Of a stretch of 5,150 nucleotides of DNA, positions 1 through 5,150 are shown piece by piece (the first letter of the stretch is position 1; every line of letters begins with the position of its first letter). The stretch comes from Verrucomicrobiota bacterium (GTDB lineage: Bacteria > Verrucomicrobiota > Verrucomicrobiia > Chthoniobacterales > UBA10450). The translations under genes were made by a program, and so were the position numbers. Below the pieces are notes generated by a model. That model was not told the DNA's origin. It was given only the letters and a program-made list of their open reading frames with translations, and searched no databases. The DNA is taken from positions 1-5,150 of the forward strand of contig QHPZ01000266.1 of assembly GCA_003219225.1 (NCBI GenBank), in the 5' to 3' direction.

Positions 1-2033
1 TGGAGAAACCATTTCCGCACCGCGATTTTGTCGAACTGGTGCAAGCCGTGCTGCGGCCGGCCGGCAAAACCGAAAGCGAAAAATTTCGCGGCACGCTAAG
101 CGATCTCCACATCCCCGACATCATTCAGCTCAAATGCATGAGCGGCGCGACTTCCGCGCTCGAGTTCACCGGGTCGCACGGCGAAAAGGCGCGGGTTTTT
201 TTTGAGAACGGGCAGGTGCGCCATGCGACTGCACCGGGCAAAGAAGGGATGCGCGCGTTCAATGAAATCGTGACGTGGAAAGGCGGAACGATCTCCGAAG
301 TCTCGAATCCCAGCCCCGCTCCGCCTACGATCAACCTCGACTGGCAGGTTTTGTTAATGGAAGCGATGCGTTCGGCCGATGAAGAACAGGAAGTGGCTCA
401 CCCGGCCGCGGCTGCTTCGGCGGCCAAGCGCAACGTGCTCGTCATCGACGACAGTTTGATGTTGCTCAGCTTTGTGGAGGAAGTGCTGACCGATGCCGGT
501 TACCAGGTAGTTACGGCGCCAACCGCCCAAGAAGGACTCGATCTCGCGAAGAGCGATCGGCCCGAACTGATTCTGCTGGATTATTTGCTCCCCGATATGA
601 AAGGCGACGAAGTCACTCGCAAGTTGTTTGACGATCCAGACACCGCCAACGTGCCCATCGTCTACATGTCCGGCTTCGGCGCGGACCTGCAATCAGAGCA
701 GAACGCCAGCCGCAACGTTATTGGATTCTTGAATAAACCGTTTACATCGGATTTGCTTGTCAAAACCGTGGAAGAACACATGCCCAAATCGCCGGCCGAA
801 CCCGAACCGGCCAGAGTCGACACGCAAGCGACCAGTGCCGAAGCAGAGTCCACGCGAACAGAACCGGAGCCGGTCTCTGCAGAACCGGAGCCGATTCCTG
901 TGGAAGTGGAGGCGACCCGTCCCGAACCGGCGCCGATCGCAACGGAAACGGAACCGTCGAGAGTGGAGGCAGAGCCAGCGACACCGGCTGACGACTTACC
1001 CTTGGCAGAGCCGCTGCCTGTGTTTGATGAGCAAATTATCCCTCCGGAATTCGCGTCGCACGATCGCGAGCCAGCAGCGGAAACACCCATGGAAGCGGCG
1101 CCACCATTGTCTGAGCCAGCGGTGGAAACACCCACGGAGCCGGCGGCATCATCATTGTCTGAGCCAGCCGAACCTACCTGGGCGCAACCAGCGCCGAGCG
1201 CTCCGGCAACTGCGGCTGCTCTGCCCGACGAGTCGATCACCGGCGGACCATTTTTCTGCGGCGACACGAGCTTCTTCTCGGTCAATCGCGCCCTGCAAAC
1301 AATCGCAAAGGAGAAGCTGACCGGCTGGCTGCGCGCGTTTTGGCCTAACGGATCAGTGGAGCTTCTCACCCGAAACGGCGAGATTATTTTGGCGACAACA
1401 CGCGATCCGCAACTCTACTGCCCCGACGCGCCGATTACGCTGGTGAATGTCGATCCGGAGCGGATCGAGGCCGCACGCGACCAGCAAGGCGCCAGCGGTT
1501 GTCCGCTTTTTCTCACGCTGGCGCAGGAGGGATTGATCCTGCGCGAGCCGGCCGTGCAGTTGGTGCAACATTACGGCCAGAAACTTTTCGCCGAGCTTTG
1601 GACCGCGCCGCACGTGCGCTTTCTCTTTGAACGGAACCGGGAATTCCCCGGCTACGCGAGCGAATTGGCGCCCGAGCCGGATGTTGATCACTGGGCGCTT
1701 GCGAGCTTGCGCTTCATCCAGTTCCAGGACCTCGGTGCGCAAACCAAATTCGATCCGGCGTGCATCCCGGCCTACACTAAAGAAGGATTTGAGCGCGTTC
1801 AGAATCTGAAACTAACCGTCGCTGAGGCGCAGTTTGCTTCGCAATTCAACGGCGTTCGTTCTGTCCAGCAGATCGCGCGTAACCTGCGGCTCGATCTGAA
1901 ATTTGCCCGACTCACTCTCTTCCGCTTTCTCGCCCTTGAGATCGTGGAGTGCTGGCCATCGACCATCGCGGCCAAGCCGGAAAAGAAAAGTATTTTCCAG
2001 CGCTTCACGCGCTCAATCGGCGGCGGTGAGTGA
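1..2033 (+). CDS. Multi-domain response regulator, REC-PATAN-REC-linker-PATAN (5' partial)
   Basis: This is a cytoplasmic signalling protein of two-component type. The frame is open through the left edge: the first full codon is at 3, and the opening residues EKPFPHRDFVELVQAVLRP are the end of a receiver (REC) domain with its conserved Lys-Pro-Phe, so the GTG at 39 is not the real start. In-window residues 28-122 match PATAN/DUF4388 (FRGTLSDLHIPDIIQL, then VFFENGQVRHA). Residues 143-260 are a full REC domain: acidic pair D149-D150, phosphoacceptor D193 in LILLDYLLPD, S223 in YMSGF and K245 in NKPF, all present, so it should be phosphorylatable. Residues 261-415 form a Pro/Glu/Ala linker. Residues 416-572 resemble a second, divergent PATAN domain, and 595-652 form a helical, possibly winged-helix tail. 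There is no kinase or classical DNA-binding output domain; PATAN proteins are thought to act through protein contacts. The partner is unknown. The REC and first PATAN calls are firm, the C-terminal calls tentative. Confidence 0.9.
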   Translation, partial: EKPFPHRDFVELVQAVLRPAGKTESEKFRGTLSDLHIPDIIQLKCMSGATSALEFTGSHGEKARVFFENGQVRHATAPGKEGMRAFNEIVTWKGGTISEVSNPSPAPPTINLDWQVLLMEAMRSADEEQEVAHPAAAASAAKRNVLVIDDSLMLLSFVEEVLTDAGYQVVTAPTAQEGLDLAKSDRPELILLDYLLPDMKGDEVTRKLFDDPDTANVPIVYMSGFGADLQSEQNASRNVIGFLNKPFTSDLLVKTVEEHMPKSPAEPEPARVDTQATSAEAESTRTEPEPVSAEPEPIPVEVEATRPEPAPIATETEPSRVEAEPATPADDLPLAEPLPVFDEQIIPPEFASHDREPAAETPMEAAPPLSEPAVETPTEPAASSLSEPAEPTWAQPAPSAPATAAALPDESITGGPFFCGDTSFFSVNRALQTIAKEKLTGWLRAFWPNGSVELLTRNGEIILATTRDPQLYCPDAPITLVNVDPERIEAARDQQGASGCPLFLTLAQEGLILREPAVQLVQHYGQKLFAELWTAPHVRFLFERNREFPGYASELAPEPDVDHWALASLRFIQFQDLGAQTKFDPACIPAYTKEGFERVQNLKLTVAEAQFASQFNGVRSVQQIARNLRLDLKFARLTLFRFLALEIVECWPSTIAAKPEKKSIFQRFTRSIGGGE
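1068..1169 (+). repeat. Short tandem repeat in the Pro/Glu/Ala linker
   Basis: Two adjacent units begin with gagccagc and run through gaaacaccca to a shared cattgtct end: 1068-1112 (45 bases) and 1113-1160 (48 bases). A third copy starts at 1161 (gagccagcc) and breaks off. At protein level the units read EPAAETPMEAAPPLS and EPAVETPTEPAASSLS. They sit in a longer stretch (about 795-1245) with looser EPEP-type repeats, which looks like a disordered, rigidly extended spacer between the receiver domain and the C-terminal region. The unit-length difference is one codon, so the frame is kept. Confidence 0.7.
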
Positions 2034-2069
2034 TCGTCCGCCGGGCGCGGATCGATTTTGCCGTCTCGC

Positions 2070-2756
2070 ATGAAGAGGAAAGTCCTCGTTGTCGATATTG
2101 GCGGGACGCACGTCAAACTGCTCCGCTCCGCGCGCGACACGGCTAAATTCGATTCCGGGCCAGAATTGCGCCCGAAACGATTCGTCCAGGAAATGAAAGA
2201 ACAAACGCGCGACTGGAAGTATGACGCGCTCTCGATCGGATTTCCGGCGCCGGTGCGTCGCGGGCAAGTCGTGAAAGACCCCAAGCACCTCGGCAAAGGC
2301 TGGATCGGGTTCAATTTTAGCAACCCGCTCGGCAAACCAGTGCGCGTCATCAACGATGCTTCGATGCAAGCGCTCGGCAGCTACCGCGGCGGACGCATGT
2401 TGTTTCTCGGCCTCGGCACCGGCCTCGGCTCCGCGTTCGTTTGGCAAGGTCATGTGCTTCCGCTCGAGCTCGGCGACCTGCCGTATCGCGACCGCGACAT
2501 TATCGAAAATTTTGTCGGTATTCCGGGACTGGATCGACTCGGCGCAGAAGGATGGAAACGCGAAGTCCTCTTTTGCGTCGAGCACCTCAAGTCGGCTTTT
2601 ATTGCCGACCGCGTCGTGCTCGGCGGCGGGCTTATTCACCGGATTGGCAAGTTGCCGGAGTGGATCGAACCCGGTAAAAATGAAAACGCCTATCGGGGCG
2701 GGTTGCGGCTTTGGGAAACGGATCGCGATGGCAAGCTGAAGTGGCAGATCGTTTGA
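2070..2756 (+). CDS. ROK-family sugar kinase, polyphosphate glucokinase-like
   Basis: The protein of 228 residues has the ASKHA kinase fold signatures in order. Phosphate-1 is DIGGT (9-13) after a hydrophobic strand. GFPAPV (57-62) is the sugar-side motif, VIND (93-96) carries the probable catalytic base D96, phosphate-2 is GLGTGLGSAF (114-123), and the adenosine motif is VVLGGGL (182-188). Length and motif spacing fit polyphosphate/ATP glucokinases (about 250 residues) better than classical ROK kinases or repressors (about 300-400), and there is no N-terminal helix-turn-helix. The usual ROK zinc site (His plus CxCGxxGCxE) is absent: the region after ELGD (133-136) has no such cysteines. The likely reaction is phosphorylation of glucose or a related sugar; the phosphate donor cannot be read from sequence. 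ATG 2070 is chosen because it places DIGGT at the usual distance; TTG 2058, four codons upstream, is an alternative with a weak GCGGA before it. The gene follows the regulator stop by 36 bases. Confidence 0.82.
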   Translation: MKRKVLVVDIGGTHVKLLRSARDTAKFDSGPELRPKRFVQEMKEQTRDWKYDALSIGFPAPVRRGQVVKDPKHLGKGWIGFNFSNPLGKPVRVINDASMQALGSYRGGRMLFLGLGTGLGSAFVWQGHVLPLELGDLPYRDRDIIENFVGIPGLDRLGAEGWKREVLFCVEHLKSAFIADRVVLGGGLIHRIGKLPEWIEPGKNENAYRGGLRLWETDRDGKLKWQIV

Positions 2757-2766
2757 AGAGGAAGAG

Positions 2767-2848
2767 TGCCAGAGAGGGGACTCGAACCCCTACGGGTTTC
2801 CCCACCAGATCCTAAGTCTGGCGCGTCTGCCAATTCCGCCACCCTGGC
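2767..2848 (-). tRNA. tRNA-Leu, anticodon UAG
   Basis: Read on the minus strand, the sequence folds into a complete class II tRNA of 82 bases. The acceptor stem GCCAGGG pairs with CTCTGGC (one G-U), followed by discriminator A at 2767. The D stem is GCG/CGC. The anticodon stem CCAGA/TCTGG encloses the loop CTTAGGA with anticodon TAG (2812-2814). The long variable arm is GGG-GAAA-CCC, and the T arm AGGGG/CCCCT encloses TTCGAGT. The long variable arm and A discriminator are those of leucine tRNAs. It should read CUA and, by wobble, other CUN codons. The CCA end is not encoded and must be added after transcription. No terminator is visible before the converging kinase gene. Confidence 0.97.
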
Positions 2849-2871
2849 GTGGTCCGAATGGTAGCACGAAC

Positions 2872-3441
2872 TCAGCGCACTCGACAGTCGGACACGAAAG
2901 CGCCGGACGCGGCGGATTGATTTTCGCCGCCGGCAGCGACTGCGTGCAGCGGTGTCTCCGCCACGAGATTCGCGTTCACCGCGCGATAACGCAGCGTTCC
3001 TTCGTAGACGTACAAAGGAATATACCTCGATGAATTTTGCTGCTCGGCTCGCACCACGCGCGCGTTGAACGTTGGGTCGAGGACAAAATGTCCATCAGCC
3101 GTTTCCCATTCGACCCAGGCGTGCGTGAACCAGTCGCCCGCGTGGTGCTTGCCGATCACAAAGCGCACGTTGGTCGCGCCGATCGATTGCATGAATTCAT
3201 ACATGGCGATCGCTTTGCCTTTGCAATCAGCGCATCGCGTCGCGCGTACTTCCTCCGGTGTTTGCCATCCGGGGGCTTCAGTTGGGGTCGAAGCCAACAC
3301 CGGCTGAACACGCGCCATCTGATTGTCGTAGGGCGTCGATTCCACGCTCATCAAGAGCGGCTGGGCAAATGAACACGCCGACGTGCAAAGAACGAATGCA
3401 AGACAGATGGCGGCGGATTGCCTGCGCGGAGAAGCTCTCAT
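2872..3441 (-). CDS. Secreted transglutaminase-like cysteine peptidase family protein
   Basis: This is a protein of 189 residues with an export signal. Residues 1-26 have a basic start (RASPRR), a hydrophobic core (AAICLAFVLCTSAC) and a likely signal peptidase cut after SFA, so it acts in the periplasm or outside. The mature part carries the transglutaminase-fold triad in family order and spacing: C73 in CADCKGKA, H107 in FTHAWVEW and D122 in VLDPTFN. Such proteins are cysteine peptidases (BTLCP/LapG-like) or amide-processing enzymes; the substrate is not evident. I chose ATG 3441 because it gives a clean signal peptide and has AAAGGGA five bases upstream. An in-frame GTG at 3525 also has a good AGGAG nine bases before it and would add 28 residues ahead of the signal; ATG 3468 is a third option. 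Cys23 is not in a proper lipobox (TSAC), so a lipoprotein is less likely. The stop lies 23 bases before the tRNA on the same strand. Confidence 0.8.
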   Translation of the reverse strand: MRASPRRQSAAICLAFVLCTSACSFAQPLLMSVESTPYDNQMARVQPVLASTPTEAPGWQTPEEVRATRCADCKGKAIAMYEFMQSIGATNVRFVIGKHHAGDWFTHAWVEWETADGHFVLDPTFNARVVRAEQQNSSRYIPLYVYEGTLRYRAVNANLVAETPLHAVAAGGENQSAASGAFVSDCRVR

Positions 3442-3446
3442 CGGTA

Positions 3447-3453
3447 TCCCTTT
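3447..3453 (-). promoter_or_regulatory. Ribosome binding site for the ATG 3441 start
   Basis: The minus strand reads AAAGGGA with five bases to the ATG at 3441. Together with the signal peptide that begins at this ATG, it is the main reason for choosing this start over the longer in-frame options. Confidence 0.5.
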
Positions 3454-3534
3454 TAGAGCAGCGGTCATGCCGAGTTTCCGCTTTCCAAGCTGCAGATGCT
3501 GGCGGCAACAAAGATCGACAATCACCAGCTTTTT

Positions 3535-3539
3535 CTCCT
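3535..3539 (-). promoter_or_regulatory. Alternative ribosome binding site (AGGAG) for a GTG start at 3525
   Basis: The minus strand reads AGGAG with nine bases to a GTG at 3523-3525 that is in frame with the transglutaminase-like gene. It is the strongest Shine-Dalgarno match near this gene. If used, the product would carry a 28-residue extension rich in Cys, Leu and Lys/Arg ahead of the signal sequence. Confidence 0.4.
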
Positions 3540-3612
3540 GCGAGTTAAATGACGGCGTGGTCGGCGGTGCGGGTCTTGTGGTAATACAGATTCAGAGCTG
3601 ATTTTCACGCCC

Positions 3613-4428
3613 ATGGCCACCCGTTCGAACCGCAAACGCATCGTCCTGAAATTTGGTTCTGGCATTCTTACCCGCGCCCGGGAGATCGATTTGGATCCGA
3701 AGCAAATTGCAAAATTGACGGCTGAAATCGCCATGCTGGTGAACGCCGGCCATCAATGCATCGCGGTTACCAGCGCCGCTGTGGCCGCAGGCATCAGCGC
3801 GTTGCGATTGACCGAGCGCCCGAAGGATCTCGCGACTGCGCAAGCAAGCGCCGCGGTCGGTCAATCGAAGCTCATGCGCGCCTACGAGGCAGCCTTCGCG
3901 CACTATAAATTAAACGTCGCGCAACTCCTGCTCACTCACAGCGACCTCGACAGCCGGACCCGCCGCATGAATGCGAAGAACACGCTCGAGCGCCTGCTCG
4001 CCGCCGGCAACATCGTGCCCATCATCAACGAGAACGATTCTGTCGCGGTGGAAGAATTACGATTCGGCGATAACGATCGGCTCTCTGCTGAGGTGGCGAT
4101 GCTCGCTCGCGCCACGCTTCTCGTCATCCTTACACAAGTCGACGGACTAATCGACTCCGACGGCCGCGTGATTCCACGCGTGCGCGATGTCGAACAAGTC
4201 AAAAATCTCGCCACTGAGAGCAAGGGCAAGTTCTCGCAGGGGGGCATGATTTCGAAGCTGCAGGCGGTCAAGATGGCCGTCGATGCAGGTATCACCACCG
4301 TGATCATCAACGGCCGTCGCCCGCATTTGATTGGGGACGTTGTGGCGGGCAAACAGGCTGGCACCCATTTTGTCGCGCAGCGACGCACCGCAGCTCTCGA
4401 CGCCGCACTCGAAGAACCGCGAGGTTGA
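3613..4428 (+). CDS. proB: Glutamate 5-kinase (ProB), short form without PUA domain
   Basis: The enzyme phosphorylates the gamma-carboxylate of glutamate with ATP, the first step of proline synthesis in the cytoplasm. The 271 residues form one amino-acid-kinase domain: IVLKFGSGILT (10-20) with the phosphate-binding K13, the substrate loop VTSAAVAAG (52-60), IINEND (137-142) with D142, FGDNDRLSA (151-159), the nucleotide-side LTQVDGLI (173-180) and GGMISKLQA (210-218). The E. coli enzyme has 367 residues with a C-terminal PUA domain; here the protein ends shortly after the kinase domain (GTHFVAQ region), as in some other bacteria and like the kinase half of plant P5C synthase. Position 55 is Ala where the family usually has Gly in the Ser-Gly-Ala loop. 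ATG 3613 fits the usual distance to the first motif. proA follows in the same frame after 30 bases, so the two are surely one operon. Feedback inhibition by proline is typical of the family but cannot be judged here. Confidence 0.95.
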   Translation: MATRSNRKRIVLKFGSGILTRAREIDLDPKQIAKLTAEIAMLVNAGHQCIAVTSAAVAAGISALRLTERPKDLATAQASAAVGQSKLMRAYEAAFAHYKLNVAQLLLTHSDLDSRTRRMNAKNTLERLLAAGNIVPIINENDSVAVEELRFGDNDRLSAEVAMLARATLLVILTQVDGLIDSDGRVIPRVRDVEQVKNLATESKGKFSQGGMISKLQAVKMAVDAGITTVIINGRRPHLIGDVVAGKQAGTHFVAQRRTAALDAALEEPRG

Positions 4429-4458
4429 CGCCCGCGAAAAGACAACGACGCATTCATA

Positions 4459-5150
4459 ATGGATCTCGCGAACCAAATGCTCGATCTCGGCCGACGCGCA
4501 CGCGCGGCCGCGAGCGCATTAGCGCTGCTCCCGAGCGAGCAAAAGAACGCTATCCTCCGCGCGATCGCTGAAGAGATTGATGCACGCGAGAGCGCGATCC
4601 TCGCCGCGAACGCACAAGACGTCGCCGCCGCGCAGCGCAATGGTCTCGCCGGAGCGATGACCGATCGGTTAACTTTGAATCCTGAGCGGCTTCAGGGAAT
4701 GGCTGCGAGTGTTCGCCACGTCGCGGCATTGCCCGATCCAGTCGGAGAAGTGATCCGCGAATGGACGCAGCCGAATGGTTTTCACATTTCCAAGGTGCGC
4801 GTCCCCATCGGCGTGATCGGCATCATCTACGAGTCGCGCCCGAACGTGACGAGCGATTCCGCTGTTCTTTGCGTGAAGACCGGCAACGCGAGCATTCTGC
4901 GAGGCGGCTCGGAGTCGATCCACTCGAACCTCGCCATCGCCAAGGCGCTGCAGCACGGCGGCGCAAAGGCTGGATTGCCGGCGGATAGCGTCCTGCTCGT
5001 ACCGCAAACGGACCGCAAGGCCGTCCGCCACATGGCCCAAATGGATCGCTACATTGATCTCATCGTCCCACGGGGCGGTGATGCACTAATCGAGACGGTC
5101 GTGCACCATGCGCGTATGCCGGTGATCAAACACGCGCATGGTCTTTGCAT
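4459..5150 (+). CDS. proA: Gamma-glutamyl phosphate reductase (ProA), 3' partial
   Basis: The enzyme reduces gamma-glutamyl phosphate with NADPH to glutamate semialdehyde, the step after ProB; the unstable intermediate is passed between the two. The frame runs from ATG 4459 off the right edge, giving 230 residues of an expected 415-420. Diagnostic stretches of the aldehyde-dehydrogenase-like fold are present: VRVPIGVIGIIYESRPNVTS (113-132), the nucleotide-binding KTGNASILRGGSES (140-153), LIVPRGGDALI (201-211) and PVIKHAHGLC (221-230). The last residue, C230, aligns with the catalytic cysteine of the family, so only the second half of the catalytic domain and the oligomerisation part are missing. 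There is no strong Shine-Dalgarno sequence before the ATG (only GAAAAGAC about 15 bases upstream), which suits translation coupled to proB. No frameshift or stop is seen. Confidence 0.95.
   Translation, partial: MDLANQMLDLGRRARAAASALALLPSEQKNAILRAIAEEIDARESAILAANAQDVAAAQRNGLAGAMTDRLTLNPERLQGMAASVRHVAALPDPVGEVIREWTQPNGFHISKVRVPIGVIGIIYESRPNVTSDSAVLCVKTGNASILRGGSESIHSNLAIAKALQHGGAKAGLPADSVLLVPQTDRKAVRHMAQMDRYIDLIVPRGGDALIETVVHHARMPVIKHAHGLC

Larger units (their letters stand above)
3442..3612. other. Divergent intergenic region between the peptidase gene and proB
   Basis: These 171 bases must hold the promoters of the leftward peptidase gene and of the rightward proB-proA operon. I see no convincing -35/-10 pair on either strand. 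On the plus strand TAATAC at 3582-3587 is a weak -10 candidate without a TTGACA-like partner. No hairpin, palindromic operator or riboswitch-like structure stands out. proB has no clear Shine-Dalgarno sequence ahead of its ATG. Confidence 0.5.

Noticed and set aside
757..1320. Plus-strand frame of 187 Arg/Pro/Gln-rich residues overlapping the linker
   Set aside because: It is an out-of-frame reading of the same repeats with no recognisable fold.
662..1369. Long minus-strand frame (235 residues, Gly/Ser/Ala-rich) opposite the regulator linker
   Set aside because: It mirrors the repetitive Pro/Glu/Ala codons of the real gene; the Ser-Gly-rich product has no domain, and the plus-strand frame is clearly the coding one.
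1799..2639. Minus-strand frames of 184 and 208 residues opposite the regulator end and ROK kinase
   Set aside because: They are antisense shadows in GC-rich DNA; the plus strand carries the clear ROK motifs and the regulator frame.
2767..2848. tRNA gene as an integration site for a mobile element
   Set aside because: No integrase, no direct repeat of the tRNA 3' end and no change in gene character is seen on either side.
2858..2863. Possible -10 element (TACCAT on the minus strand) nine bases before the tRNA
   Set aside because: No acceptable -35 hexamer is found 16-18 bases upstream, so it is not supported as a promoter.
2909..2931. Short hairpin gcggcg/cgccgc around a 10-base loop
   Set aside because: It lies inside the peptidase coding region, has no T run and is the kind of short stem expected in GC-rich coding DNA.
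3582..3587. Possible -10 element (TAATAC) ahead of proB
   Set aside because: It matches the consensus at only three of six bases and has no -35 partner; it is noted only in the description of the intergenic region.
3936..4640. Minus-strand frame of 234 residues (Ala/Ser/Arg-rich) opposite proB-proA
   Set aside because: It is antisense to two strongly recognised enzymes and has low-complexity composition with no motif.

Overview
The window is GC-rich (by eye about 60% or a little above), densely coding bacterial chromosomal DNA. The gene set is ordinary chromosomal content: a multi-domain response regulator, a small ROK-type sugar kinase, a tRNA-Leu, an exported transglutaminase-fold protein and the start of proline biosynthesis (proB-proA). 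I see no mobile element, phage gene, CRISPR array or resistance gene. The flavour of the proteins (PATAN/DUF4388 response regulators, a ProB without PUA domain, a short polyphosphate-glucokinase-like ROK protein) suggests a soil or freshwater Verrucomicrobiota such as the Chthoniobacterales. This is an impression from family knowledge, not a demonstrated assignment.

Layout. Positions 1-2033 (+) hold the 3' part of a large regulator whose reading frame is open at the left edge. It shows the last helix of a receiver domain, a PATAN (DUF4388) domain, a complete receiver domain, a Pro/Glu/Ala-rich linker with tandem repeats, a second PATAN-like region and a helical, possibly winged-helix tail. 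After 36 bases follows a ROK-family kinase (2070-2756, +). Ten bases beyond its stop lies the 3' end of a tRNA-Leu with anticodon UAG on the opposite strand (2767-2848, -). It is preceded on the same strand by a secreted transglutaminase-like cysteine peptidase (2872-3441, -). A divergent intergenic region of 171 bases separates that gene from proB (3613-4428, +), which is followed after 30 bases by proA (4459 to beyond the right edge, +). The window ends two bases after the codon of the ProA catalytic cysteine.

How the genes work together. proB and proA encode the first two steps from glutamate toward proline and almost certainly form one operon. The regulator and the ROK kinase are closely spaced on one strand and may be cotranscribed, but nothing in the sequence links their functions. 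The exported peptidase and the tRNA could share a transcript by spacing alone.

I did not find a convincing undescribed system. The observations most worth a second look are the REC-PATAN-REC-linker-PATAN architecture, the in-frame arrangement of proB and proA with a single UGA between them, and the ROK protein that lacks the family's zinc-binding cysteine cluster.
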